Assembly (NCBI GenBank): GCA_964492735.1
Contig: CAZBLE010000007.1
Location: 1-46,032 of the forward strand
Length of the DNA: 46,032 bases
Direction of reading: 5' to 3'
Origin: CALKUP01 sp964492735
GTDB lineage: Bacteria > Patescibacteriota > Patescibacteriia > UBA9570 > XYC2-FULL-38-9
Shown: positions 6,611-15,605 of the stretch, piece after piece
Layout of the letters: the number at the start of each line of letters is the position of its first letter
Position numbering within the stretch: position 1 is the first letter of the stretch
Position numbers and translations under genes: made by a program
The notes under the pieces: generated by a model
Seen by the model: the letters and a program-made list of their open reading frames with translations, nothing else
Databases searched by the model: none
What the model was told of the DNA's origin: nothing

Positions 6611-9600
6611 AATACAAACGTAATTCTTTGACGATTGGCGTCCCACCGCCTGTGCCGTCAAGGTCTAATTTATACTGCACCCATCGATTATTTTGCACTT
6701 GATCAGGCGGAGTTGAGTAATCGCCGTCAGTGAAATAGGTACCCGCTCCAGAGCTACCATACCACGCCGTCCATGTCCCTGGCGACCCAGCGTTGTCTGG
6801 CGCTGTTCGCACTTGCGCACGAATCACACAATCAGCTGCACACGGCGTATCGTCTTCATCCCACTCGACACGAGTAATCGTTGTTGCGCGTCCGAGATTA
6901 AACGCCGATGAGGTGAGTGTTCCAGACCCACCGCCTCCACCGCTTCCGCTGGCATCTGGATTTTGCACGTACATCGCTTCCGTACGATCAATCGACACAA
7001 CATCAGAACCAGAGCTCACTAAAAAGGCTTTGAAATAGAGCGTATTCCCTGTTAATGGAAATGTGTTGATGTTCGTATTGACTGTTGCAACAGGATTATA
7101 GTGCGTCGCACTACTGACAGTTGCCCACGCAGAGCCGTTCCACCATTTCCATGTCACTCCATCATTACTCAACTGGTAATTCACCGCACTTTCATTAAAG
7201 GTTGTTTGGGTACTTGTAAAGCCATACCACGCAATTGGATCGGTCGCCGAAAATGCAGCAACATTGCGAATTGTCGGTGAAGCTGTCGAATATCTTTTTC
7301 CAAATGGCGCGACTTCTGGTGTGAAGGTGCTGGTATATCGCGCAACATTTGAAAAACGCAATTCATCAACCGCACCACCGAATGCAAGAGATGCTGTATT
7401 ACTCAGCAGTACAGCTTGTGACGCACTGACAACAGAGCCATACGTCGTCGAAACACTTCCACGCTGCACACCATTAATCCAAATGGTCATTGTTCCAGTT
7501 GTTGGGCTATTTTGCGTAAACTGCCCAGCAACGTGCACCCAGCTTCCTGTTGTTACCGTTGTTGATGACGTGAGCGATGTATTCGTCACCCCATCACCTG
7601 TTTGAAATACAAGATTTCCAGAAGTATTAATTGAGAGCTTATATGAGCGGGTAGTCAAACCCGTTCCCCAACGCTGAAATAAATCATCAGCACTGTTGGT
7701 TGATTTTTTAATCCATCCATCAATCGTAAATGAGCCAGACGGCGCCATGCCGGTTTGTGCTGCTCCAGCAAGTTGAAAATAATCTCCTGTTGCTCCAAAT
7801 TGTATTGCTCCGTTAAAATTTCCCGTTGTATTCCATGTCACATTTGTCACACCAGTTGGTGTTAAATCATTATTGTTTGCGGTGTAATCCTGCAGCACCG
7901 AGCCACTCATCGCTTCATTCATGTGATACAACGCGACTGTGTTTGCATCAACATCACTGCCTGTTGGCGTTAGCGCCGCTGCGCCACCGCTCACGGTAAT
8001 GCCGCTGTCCACTGTGTAATCGCCACTCGTATCATAATTCCACTGCTGCAGCATGACGCACGTCAAAGACACTGAATCAAGAATTGCCGGATCAGAACCG
8101 TTGCTGACAAAAAATGCGCGCCAATTGATTTTTCCGGCAGTGGTTGAAAAAGTTGTAATATTTGTATTGATTGTTGCGGCAGTATTGTAATCTGTTCCAG
8201 TGCTTGCTGTTGCCCACGCAGAGCCATTCCACCATTTCCATGTTGCGCCGCTATCGTCAGACAACTGATAATAAATTTCTGCGTCACGAGTTTTGGTTGC
8301 GGTTTCAGAAAATGCCTGCCACCGACCAATTGTCGCAGGGTCATAATCAACAACAGGAGTGACCGTTGGTTTTGCCGATGAATAATTTAAGCCGAATGGT
8401 GTTGTGGCAACTGAGAAATTTCCGGAATATCGTGCAATATCTGAAACACGCACTTCATCAATCATTCCGTTGAACGCACTCGTTCCTGTTGAGCTGATAC
8501 GAAAATCCGCCGCGCTATTTAAAATAGTTGAGCTGAACGCTGCTGTACCAACAGATACGCCATCTAAATAAATTGTCAGCGTTGATGTTCCATTGTAGAC
8601 CGCTGCGACATGTCGCCATGCGCTGGTGTTAATTGCAAACGCTGCAGATGTCACGGTTGTAAAACTCGTTCCGTTACTCACACGAAAATTCAATGTAGTG
8701 TTTGCGATACCAGAGCTGACCATATACAGCTGATATGATCCTGTCGCGGCAGTTCCACCATTTTTTTCCATGATCACATCTGTTCCAGTTCCCGTTGCAC
8801 CTTGCTTGATCCACGCTTCAAGAGTGATCGCTCCAGTAATATCTAAACCAGATTGCGCTGCATCCGTAACAGCGCCGTAATCTCCAGAACCATCAGATGT
8901 AATGCCCGTTGCAAATTTCGCTGCAGATCCGTATGTCCCATTTCCTGCCAGCGTGAGATGGTTATTATTTCCAGACACATCTTTCGCTGTACCAGAAACA
9001 TCATTCAAATGCCACAATCCTTTTGTATTTGCATCAACATCCGTTCCAGATGAAGCCAGAAACGCCGTTCCAGAATTTAATGTGACAGCTGCACTCGATG
9101 CGGTATAGTCGGCAGCTGTTGTGAGTGGGTAGGTTTTCACGCCACACCCTTGTTGTGCGCTCAATGCCGTCACTTCTCCTGAAGTTGAAACATCAATGTC
9201 ATTAGTGTGACTATCATATCGATTCTCTGTAGCCCAAGTTGACTGCCCATCGCCCCCTGACCAATCAGTCTGCTTCCAAATATCCGTTCCCCAATTTGTT
9301 AACTGTGCTGTTTGTCTAACTGTACGTGCATTGCCAAATTGCCCTGTCCACGCAATTGTCACCTCAGCTTGACGAGTGCGAGTGTCTTGATTTGTTCCAT
9401 TGCACGCTGTAAAATCATTTGTCGCGTTACGACAAATATCTGTAAACACAACAGTACGTGTAAACCCATCTGTCACATCAGAAGCTCCTGAAAGTGTCCA
9501 AACATCACTCGCTATAGCAAGACCATGCGGACCAGCATCAGCATCTTGAATGGTATACCATGAATGAGTTGCAATCGACTGCACTGCTGCAACACCTTCC

Positions 9601-9770
9601 TGCGCAAGCAAATTTGCCCGAACACGAGAGCCGGCATCAACTGGACCGACTTGCCCATACACCAATGCACCAATAGTCCCAGAAACGATAATGCTAAATG
9701 CAGCCACCGCGAGCATTGCTTCGATAATGGAAAATCCGCGTTGAGAAAAAAGACGTACATTCATACTCAT
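6600..9770 (-). CDS. Giant pilin-like protein with tandem LamG domains, likely pilus-tip adhesin
   Basis: The 1056-residue product begins with a class III leader: RGFSIIEAML, cleavage after G12, Glu at +5, hydrophobic helix to about 35. Residues about 60-160 resemble a PilV-type minor pilin head. Then come two concanavalin A-like/LamG modules (about 245-458 and 605-825), each opening with GLWHLND or ALYHMNE and followed by a homologous linker domain that carries WKWWNGSAWAT. The C-terminal 100 residues are another beta-rich module. It is thus a pilin whose head was enlarged by an internal duplication. LamG folds bind glycans or proteins, so a tip adhesin for attachment to a host cell is the natural inference. 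It overlaps the preceding pilin gene by 4 bases (ATGA) and the next by 11. An alternative start two codons on (9764) is possible. Confidence 0.9.
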   Translation of the reverse strand: MSMNVRLFSQRGFSIIEAMLAVAAFSIIVSGTIGALVYGQVGPVDAGSRVRANLLAQEGVAAVQSIATHSWYTIQDADAGPHGLAIASDVWTLSGASDVTDGFTRTVVFTDICRNATNDFTACNGTNQDTRTRQAEVTIAWTGQFGNARTVRQTAQLTNWGTDIWKQTDWSGGDGQSTWATENRYDSHTNDIDVSTSGEVTALSAQQGCGVKTYPLTTAADYTASSAAVTLNSGTAFLASSGTDVDANTKGLWHLNDVSGTAKDVSGNNNHLTLAGNGTYGSAAKFATGITSDGSGDYGAVTDAAQSGLDITGAITLEAWIKQGATGTGTDVIMEKNGGTAATGSYQLYMVSSGIANTTLNFRVSNGTSFTTVTSAAFAINTSAWRHVAAVYNGTSTLTIYLDGVSVGTAAFSSTILNSAADFRISSTGTSAFNGMIDEVRVSDIARYSGNFSVATTPFGLNYSSAKPTVTPVVDYDPATIGRWQAFSETATKTRDAEIYYQLSDDSGATWKWWNGSAWATASTGTDYNTAATINTNITTFSTTAGKINWRAFFVSNGSDPAILDSVSLTCVMLQQWNYDTSGDYTVDSGITVSGGAAALTPTGSDVDANTVALYHMNEAMSGSVLQDYTANNNDLTPTGVTNVTWNTTGNFNGAIQFGATGDYFQLAGAAQTGMAPSGSFTIDGWIKKSTNSADDLFQRWGTGLTTRSYKLSINTSGNLVFQTGDGVTNTSLTSSTTVTTGSWVHVAGQFTQNSPTTGTMTIWINGVQRGSVSTTYGSVVSASQAVLLSNTASLAFGGAVDELRFSNVARYTSTFTPEVAPFGKRYSTASPTIRNVAAFSATDPIAWYGFTSTQTTFNESAVNYQLSNDGVTWKWWNGSAWATVSSATHYNPVATVNTNINTFPLTGNTLYFKAFLVSSGSDVVSIDRTEAMYVQNPDASGSGGGGGSGTLTSSAFNLGRATTITRVEWDEDDTPCAADCVIRAQVRTAPDNAGSPGTWTAWYGSSGAGTYFTDGDYSTPPDQVQNNRWVQYKLDLDGTGGGTPIVKELRLYYDH
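7121..7154. repeat. Direct repeat copy 1 within the LamG pilin gene
   Basis: This 34-base stretch encodes the WKWWNGSAWAT segment on the minus strand and matches 8210-8243 with a single mismatch. It marks the duplicated LamG-linker unit; such near-identity allows recombination that changes module number. Confidence 0.9.
8210..8243. repeat. Direct repeat copy 2 within the LamG pilin gene
   Basis: This is the partner of 7121-7154, with 33 of 34 bases identical and a spacing of 1089 bases (363 codons). The distance equals one full LamG-plus-linker module. Confidence 0.9.
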
Positions 9771-10210
9771 CGATTCACCACGCCAGTTGTTAAAACCGTT
9801 AACGTAATCGAAACTCCGCTTGAGCTTCCTACGGTAATGGTTTGGTCAGCGCTACTTACACCAGTAATTTTTGGAAAGATAATTTCTGGTGTCGCGGAAA
9901 ATGACACATTCGACGGAATAGAAAACACTTCATCATAATCAGTATTTCGAGTTGCATACGTTGATCCTTGAAATACAGTAATAGAACCACTTGCAATCTT
10001 CACCCCCCAATCACTGTCGCTCTGCCCTGCTCGCGCAAGTTGTGCGGCGCGATGAACCGACTGCTCAATAGTATTCGCGGCTAAAACAGCAGCATTTTGA
10101 TTTTGTGTTTGTTGAAACACTGGAAAAGAAATACCAACAAGCAATGCAAATAATGCAATAGACAACATCACTTCAACTAACGAAAATCCGTAGGTATGGA
10201 ATATCTTCAT
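9767..10210 (-). CDS. Type IV pseudopilin (FimT/GspH-like)
   Basis: Starting at 10210 gives 147 residues: MKIFHTYGFSLVEVML has cleavage after G8 and Glu at +5, with a hydrophobic helix to about residue 32. The head contains TIEQSVHRAAQLARAG, which resembles the helix after the N-terminal segment of FimT/GspH pseudopilins, followed by a beta-rich region ending in a Val/Thr strand. The longer frame from 10249 would overlap pilC and is rejected. The stop overlaps the start of the LamG pilin by 4 bases. FimT-like subunits are minor pilins that prime pilus assembly and in some species bind DNA; which role applies here cannot be told. Confidence 0.8.
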   Translation of the reverse strand: MKIFHTYGFSLVEVMLSIALFALLVGISFPVFQQTQNQNAAVLAANTIEQSVHRAAQLARAGQSDSDWGVKIASGSITVFQGSTYATRNTDYDEVFSIPSNVSFSATPEIIFPKITGVSSADQTITVGSSSGVSITLTVLTTGVVNR

Positions 10211-10220
10211 ACGCCGAGCA

Positions 10221-11360
10221 TTACAACGTCCCAGCATTGAGACCACCAATCAAACTATAAATCGGCAAGACAACCGACAGCGCAACAGTCAATACACCGA
10301 CCCACACGATAACGAGTAAAATTGGTTCCAAAATCACTGCAATATTCTTTGTTGATGTCTCTGTTTTGGTTTCATAAATTTCACCGATTTTTTTGAGCGA
10401 TCCTGGCAAATGACCTGTTTGTTCACCGGTAATAATAATTTGCTGAATTGTCTGTGGAATCATACGACGCAAACGACGTTGTGATTGAAATACCATCTGA
10501 AATGATTCGCCATTTTCAATACGTTCAGCTAATCGATTATAAAACCGTTTATACATCCACAATGATGTTGCGTCACTCAATGAACGAATTGCTTCAACAA
10601 TCGGAAGACCGGCTTCTAACAAACTCCCAAGCACATATCCCATCCGACCAATTTCCAACTGTTGCATTAAACTACGAATACCCGGAACAGAAAATAATAA
10701 TCTTTGTCCAATAAACTTTGTCGGTCGTGCAATAAAACCAACATAGATAAAAAGCAGTGTTCCAATCACAATAGTCGGCGCAGCAATAGATCCATAATCA
10801 CGAAAAAAATGACCGACCTTTAATAGTATGCGAGTTGGCAATGGTAGTGGGATAGCAATCTGCTCAAATACCAAAATAATATTTGGCAAAATAAACCATG
10901 AAATACCAATTCCAATAATAACAGTGAGTCCTAAAACAAATACGGGGTAGAGCAATGCGGATCGAATTCGAGACTGGAAGACACGCTCCTTGTCTTGCTC
11001 ATCGGCGATAACATGTAAATTATCAGCCATTTTCCCTGACTCCTCTCCAATCCGAACCAATGAAACAGTATGTGCTGAAAACAAACCTGAATCACTCAGG
11101 GTTTGCCAAAATGGGATACCGGCTGATACATCTTGGGCCATCGTATGCAGTAAACGACGCAATGACCAACTTGTCACATCCCTTTCAATAGCATCTAGCG
11201 ACTGAAATAAATCTAAGCCAGCTTGCAGTTGAATCGCTAAATTATCCATGACATATTGCTTGCGATCGCGTGAAATATTCAAGCGTAAAAACGCAAACCA
11301 GAGTGTCCGACGCAGGCGCTCAGTCCAATGATGTGTATTGTTCAAGTGTGATGTATTCAT
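10221..11360 (-). CDS. pilC: Type IV pilus inner-membrane platform protein PilC/GspF
   Basis: The 379-residue protein forms the membrane platform that couples the PilB motor to pilin polymerisation. It has the two GspF repeats: a first cytoplasmic helical domain with QLQAGLDLFQSL and GEESGKM, a long membrane segment (about 138-165), a second one (about 192-212), the second GspF domain with LLEAGLPIVEA and TGEQTGHLP, and a C-terminal membrane helix (about 345-372) ending PIYSLIGGL. These motifs are diagnostic, and the length is slightly short but normal. Its start overlaps the pilB stop by one base, so the two are coupled. Confidence 0.95.
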   Translation of the reverse strand: MNTSHLNNTHHWTERLRRTLWFAFLRLNISRDRKQYVMDNLAIQLQAGLDLFQSLDAIERDVTSWSLRRLLHTMAQDVSAGIPFWQTLSDSGLFSAHTVSLVRIGEESGKMADNLHVIADEQDKERVFQSRIRSALLYPVFVLGLTVIIGIGISWFILPNIILVFEQIAIPLPLPTRILLKVGHFFRDYGSIAAPTIVIGTLLFIYVGFIARPTKFIGQRLLFSVPGIRSLMQQLEIGRMGYVLGSLLEAGLPIVEAIRSLSDATSLWMYKRFYNRLAERIENGESFQMVFQSQRRLRRMIPQTIQQIIITGEQTGHLPGSLKKIGEIYETKTETSTKNIAVILEPILLVIVWVGVLTVALSVVLPIYSLIGGLNAGTL

Positions 11361-13024
11361 TAGCGTCGTTCATTCGGACTCGCAACTCGCAATACTTCTT
11401 CTGGAGTCGTAAGTCCTGCTTGTGCTTTTGCAATCCCATCTTCAAACAAAGAATGACTTCCCTGCTGCAATGCAAGTTTCCAAATTTCTTGAGTTGATGG
11501 CTTCTCTAAAATTAATGCCTCCATCTTTTCAGTGACTGTAATAAATTCAGTGATTGCAATACGCCCCCGATATCCAGACTGATGACACACTTCGCAACCC
11601 TTGCCTTTGTACAAAGTTACTTTTGAGCCGGTAAATGACTTGTAGATATCTGGGTAATATTTTTTGAGATCTGTCGCCGACAACTGAACACTTACCTTGC
11701 AATTTTCACAAATACGACGGACAAGTCGTTGAGCAACAATTGCCTCGAGTGTCGATGCTAGTAAAAATGGCTCAATTCCCATATCCACCAATCGCGGAAT
11801 CGCTGTCGCAGCGTCATTTGCATGAAATGTTGAAAGCAATAAATGGCCAGTCAATGCAGCATTCACTGCAATTTCAGCTGTTTCAGTATCTCGAATTTCT
11901 CCAACGAGAATAACATCTGGATCTTGACGCACAATTGAGCGTAAGCCTTTTGCAAATGTCAGGTCAGTTTCTGTATTCACCTGAATTTGATTGATGCCAG
12001 CAATTTTATATTCAACCGGATCTTCGATGGTTGTAATGTTGACATCGGGAGTGTTGAGCGCCTTTACAACAGTGTACAAGGTTGTTGTTTTTCCAGAACC
12101 AGTCGGGCCAGTAACAAGAATCATGCCAAATGGTTTAGTAAATGCATTACGCAACTCTTGCTCTTGCGCTCCATTCAAACCAACGTCTTCTAAGGAAAAA
12201 TTACGCGCATATTCTGATAGCAAGCGCAACACAATCTTTTCACCATTGACTGTCGGCACAATAGAAACACGCATGTCGGTGACCTGACCTGCATGCTCAT
12301 ATCGAATTGCACCATCTTGCGCAGCATAGTGCTCGTCAATCCGAAGTCGCGCCTGGACTTTCACGCGATTGATAATCGTTGAGTAATACTGCACTGGGAT
12401 ACGTCCTGCCTCCTCAAGTACCCCATCGATACGAAAACGAATAACCACTTCATCTGCCTGCGGCTCAAAATGAATATCTGATGAGTGATAAATTAATGCA
12501 TCATTAATAATTTCTGTAATAATCTCCGGAGCAACACGACGCGTTTTCGCGATAATTGCTGCAAAGCGTGTTTCGAGTGCTTTACGAAATACTGTTAATG
12601 CAGCTTGTACGTCTTCTGGAAGTGCGTATGAAAACACTACCACCTTCCCTTGCAGTGCTTGTTCAATTTCTGCTTCATGTTTTTTTGCATTTTCAATATC
12701 ATCTGTTGCAATCATCACAACATTTTCTTTCACGCCTGTGACAACCAGCCGGTACTTCACTGACAAGTCTTCTGGAATAAGAAGCATGGTGTCACGTGTT
12801 GGTTTACGTGAATTAATATCAGCGTAGGCAACTTTTAAGCTTTCTGCGATGGCTTGACCAACAAGATCAACACTAAGACTTTCTTGATCTATTAAAAAAT
12901 CCACTCCACCACCGCCTTTTTTTATCTGAGCGAGTGCTCTGGCGCTATCAGAATCAGAAATATAATTACCCTTGAGAAGCAATGCAATGAGCTGTTCGTC
13001 TGTGTAAGCACCGAATCGATTCAT
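11360..13024 (-). CDS. pilB: Type IV pilus extension ATPase PilB/GspE
   Basis: This 554-residue hexameric ATPase powers pilus extension. An N-terminal MshEN-like domain (about 1-150) is followed by the N2 domain with SSDIHFEP and IRFRIDG (181-201), Walker A GPTGSGKT (306-313), the Asp box TTIEDPVEY, Walker B with VGEIRD, and a His box STFHANDA. A four-Cys zinc site (C439, C442, C477, C480) is typical of PilB and separates it from the retraction ATPase PilT. It lies 4 bases after the response-regulator stop and overlaps pilC by one base. No pilT, pilM-Q or prepilin peptidase lies in the window; they must be elsewhere if the pilus retracts. Confidence 0.96.
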   Translation of the reverse strand: MNRFGAYTDEQLIALLLKGNYISDSDSARALAQIKKGGGGVDFLIDQESLSVDLVGQAIAESLKVAYADINSRKPTRDTMLLIPEDLSVKYRLVVTGVKENVVMIATDDIENAKKHEAEIEQALQGKVVVFSYALPEDVQAALTVFRKALETRFAAIIAKTRRVAPEIITEIINDALIYHSSDIHFEPQADEVVIRFRIDGVLEEAGRIPVQYYSTIINRVKVQARLRIDEHYAAQDGAIRYEHAGQVTDMRVSIVPTVNGEKIVLRLLSEYARNFSLEDVGLNGAQEQELRNAFTKPFGMILVTGPTGSGKTTTLYTVVKALNTPDVNITTIEDPVEYKIAGINQIQVNTETDLTFAKGLRSIVRQDPDVILVGEIRDTETAEIAVNAALTGHLLLSTFHANDAATAIPRLVDMGIEPFLLASTLEAIVAQRLVRRICENCKVSVQLSATDLKKYYPDIYKSFTGSKVTLYKGKGCEVCHQSGYRGRIAITEFITVTEKMEALILEKPSTQEIWKLALQQGSHSLFEDGIAKAQAGLTTPEEVLRVASPNERR

Positions 13025-13028
13025 ACAA

Positions 13029-13400
13029 TTATTTAATCATTGTTTGTACTTGCGAAACAACCTGAGTCAGTGGCGTATCTGATTTCACATAATAATTTTC
13101 TGCGCCAAGTTTTTTTGCGCGCTCAATATCTTCTGCTTGTGCTAAGTTAGATGCAACGAGCACAGGAACCTCGCTGTGTAACTCTTGAAGCTCTTGAAGC
13201 ACCTCGAATCCATCCATTACTGGCATCATAAGATCCAGAACAATACAGTCAAACTTCTCTGTCTTTATTTTTTTCACTGCATCAGATCCATTTTCCACCA
13301 TAGTTGCTGTATACCCTTCATGTTCTAACTTTAATGCAAGCGCTTTTGCAACAGGCTTTTCGTCTTCAGCAATCAAAATGTGTCCTTTAGAAGCAGTCAT
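13029..13400 (-). CDS. Stand-alone CheY-like response regulator
   Basis: The 123 residues are a single receiver domain with no output domain. The acidic pocket is E11-D12-E13, the phospho-acceptor is D56 in VLDLMMP, the switch Ser is S84 and the conserved Lys is K106. All catalytic residues are present. It lies between a sensor kinase and pilB, 4 bases before pilB, so it probably controls pilus function through protein contacts, like PilG/PilH or CheY, and not by binding DNA. A TATACT element (13439-13434) in the 69-base gap behind the kinase gene may give it a separate promoter. Kinase pairing is inferred from adjacency. Confidence 0.92.
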   Translation of the reverse strand: MTASKGHILIAEDEKPVAKALALKLEHEGYTATMVENGSDAVKKIKTEKFDCIVLDLMMPVMDGFEVLQELQELHSEVPVLVASNLAQAEDIERAKKLGAENYYVKSDTPLTQVVSQVQTMIK

Positions 13401-13469
13401 ACGCGTGAGTAGTAGGTATAGATAATGTCATTAGTATACTGTATTTTTGAGAAAAAAAGAAATGGATCA

Positions 13470-15533
13470 TTATTTTGCATCATGCGACACCATACTTGTG
13501 GTCGCCACTGTTGAAATAGGCTTTTCACCAACCTTCTTTTTCATCCCACTTTCTCGAATAGCAACAAAAAATGTACTCCCCTTCTTTTCTGTTGACTCAA
13601 ACCAAAGCTTGCCTCCAGCTGCCTCCATGATCATTTTTATAAAATACAAACCAAGTCCCGAGCCATCTGCTGCTGCATGCAATGCATTGTCTGCTCGAAA
13701 AAATTTCTCAAAAATCCGTGACTGTTGATTTTTTGGGATACCAATTCCTTGATCAGTAACACTCAATACAATATAGCGACCTGGATCAATAAACGCCGCC
13801 CGATTACGCAACACGCCAAACCGCTTCCGTTCCACTGCAATAGTGATCTTACTTTTTTTATTTTTTGGTGAGTAACGAATTGCATTCGTCAGTAAATTAT
13901 GGATAACTTGTCGAAATACAACAGGGTCTAATGCAATCGATTTAGTGATTGTTGGTGGAAATTGTATTTTTATTGAACACTGCAATCCTTCTAACAATGG
14001 CTGCACTTCAGCAACGCTGTCATGAATCAAGGTTTTTAAATCGGTCGGCTCTGGAGCAATACTTAAACGACCAGACTCAATTCGTGAGATGTTTAGTAAA
14101 TCATTAACAAGCAACACCAATCGCTTGCTGCCTTGATAAATTTCTTGCAAAAACTCCTTTTGTTTTTTATTCACCTTTCCTGCATCACCAGATAACAACA
14201 TTTCTGTATACCAATTCAATGTTGTCAGTGGTGTACGCAGCTGGTGTGACGCGACAGAAACAAATGTACTTTTTTGTTCATCAATAACCTTTTCTTTTGA
14301 AACATCGCGAAATACTTCAATCGCACCAATAATCTCCCCATCAACAATAATAGGAGTCACTGTTGAGCTGACGGTAAAATGTGAACCGTCTTTTCTAACA
14401 TATGATGATTGCATTGATGTCACGACTTTTTCTCCTTTAAATAAGGCCTTTGCTTGAGGGCGTTTTTCATACGGAACAGGCGCATCCATACTATCAAGCA
14501 TCGGTAAAATTTTTGTCACTGGCTCTCCAACAGCTTCGTCAAATGACCATCCTGTCATTGATTGGAATGCATTATTCACACGCGTGATGCGGGTATCACC
14601 ATCAGTAACGACAATGGCATCGCCAATACTTTGAATAAAAGTATCATCAAGGGCTTTTTCTCTCTTAATTTCCAACATCCGATCTTCAATTTGGTGCTCT
14701 TGTGATTCCACATCTTGAAATAATCGAGTCATGCTACGCAATACACCAATGACTACAAAAACAATCGCAATGTTTGTTGTGAGATGTGCAAGATAAAAAA
14801 ATGCATCAAATAATGCGACTGATTGTGACGCGAAAAATAAGTGCGCTAAAAAAACCCAAAATAAAGCGACAATCAAACCAAAATCAAAATCGCTATGATG
14901 CCAATCATTTTTAATAAAAAAGACGAGCAATGTCATAAGAGCCACAACCGCCGGCAGTATTTCCACTGACTGTCTAAACGGGCCAATAGAAGCTGTTAAA
15001 ACTGGCACGTCAATGGTGAGAAAAAATAGAGCCGCAGCACTGGTCAGTAAGATGCTTACTACGACGACAATGCGACCACGAACCTGTGCTTTTTCACCGT
15101 ATGTTTTTTGCAAGACTGAGATAGTAACAGCAGTGAGCAGCAAGACTCCCCAGAGCAACTGAGCAGCGAGCCATGCCCAGTGCAACACTGAATATTGCGA
15201 CACATGCAGCACCCTTAAGCCATAATCACTAATGGCAAACAGCTGTAAAATATCAAGTACCGCATGGCTAAAAAATGCCAACGCGATAAATAAGACTGTC
15301 GTATTCGATCGTGCAGCATATCGCGCAAAAGAAATTGACGCCACGCCAATCATTAACGCAGCTGTCATGCCGATGGACAGCTTATAAAAATCAATTGATG
15401 TGTAAAAGTGAATCCGTGCTGAAAAAAATAGCAAAACACATGCACCAAAAAAAGAAGCGACTAAATATATAGCCATCCACTGCTCTGGTGTAACAACAAA
15501 TTGTTTCTGTTTTTTTGTTTTCCTCCGTGACAT
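13470..15533 (-). CDS. Membrane PAS-domain sensor histidine kinase
   Basis: Starting at 15533 gives 687 residues. The first 270 form about seven to eight hydrophobic helices of an unrecognised membrane sensor; a coiled linker and a PAS domain (about 292-412, with a PAC-like YVRKDGSHFTVSSTVTPI) follow. The HisKA domain has ASHQLRTPLT with the phospho-acceptor His at about 430, and the ATPase domain has the N box HNLLTNAIRYSP, DQGIGIP (G1) and GSGLGLYF (G2), so the kinase looks fully active. The ATG lies 7 bases from an extended -10 (TGgTATAGT), suggesting a leaderless mRNA, and directly behind the ftsZ terminator. A longer start at 15572 would fall inside that terminator. Partner: the next-door response regulator. 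Confidence 0.93.
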   Translation of the reverse strand: MSRRKTKKQKQFVVTPEQWMAIYLVASFFGACVLLFFSARIHFYTSIDFYKLSIGMTAALMIGVASISFARYAARSNTTVLFIALAFFSHAVLDILQLFAISDYGLRVLHVSQYSVLHWAWLAAQLLWGVLLLTAVTISVLQKTYGEKAQVRGRIVVVVSILLTSAAALFFLTIDVPVLTASIGPFRQSVEILPAVVALMTLLVFFIKNDWHHSDFDFGLIVALFWVFLAHLFFASQSVALFDAFFYLAHLTTNIAIVFVVIGVLRSMTRLFQDVESQEHQIEDRMLEIKREKALDDTFIQSIGDAIVVTDGDTRITRVNNAFQSMTGWSFDEAVGEPVTKILPMLDSMDAPVPYEKRPQAKALFKGEKVVTSMQSSYVRKDGSHFTVSSTVTPIIVDGEIIGAIEVFRDVSKEKVIDEQKSTFVSVASHQLRTPLTTLNWYTEMLLSGDAGKVNKKQKEFLQEIYQGSKRLVLLVNDLLNISRIESGRLSIAPEPTDLKTLIHDSVAEVQPLLEGLQCSIKIQFPPTITKSIALDPVVFRQVIHNLLTNAIRYSPKNKKSKITIAVERKRFGVLRNRAAFIDPGRYIVLSVTDQGIGIPKNQQSRIFEKFFRADNALHAAADGSGLGLYFIKMIMEAAGGKLWFESTEKKGSTFFVAIRESGMKKKVGEKPISTVATTSMVSHDAK

Positions 15534-15550
15534 AGAAAACACTATACCAT

Positions 15551-15579
15551 AAAAAAATAAAACGCGCCGCATGGGCGCG
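15551..15579 (-). terminator. ftsZ terminator
   Basis: On the minus strand a 6-bp GC stem (CGCGCC/GGCGCG, 15579-15563) with a 5-base loop is followed by TTTTATTTTTTT. It lies 27 bases past the ftsZ stop, and its T-tract abuts the -10 of the kinase gene. Confidence 0.85.
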
Positions 15580-15605
15580 CTCTATTGAGAAATCCCTTGA
15601 TGGAA

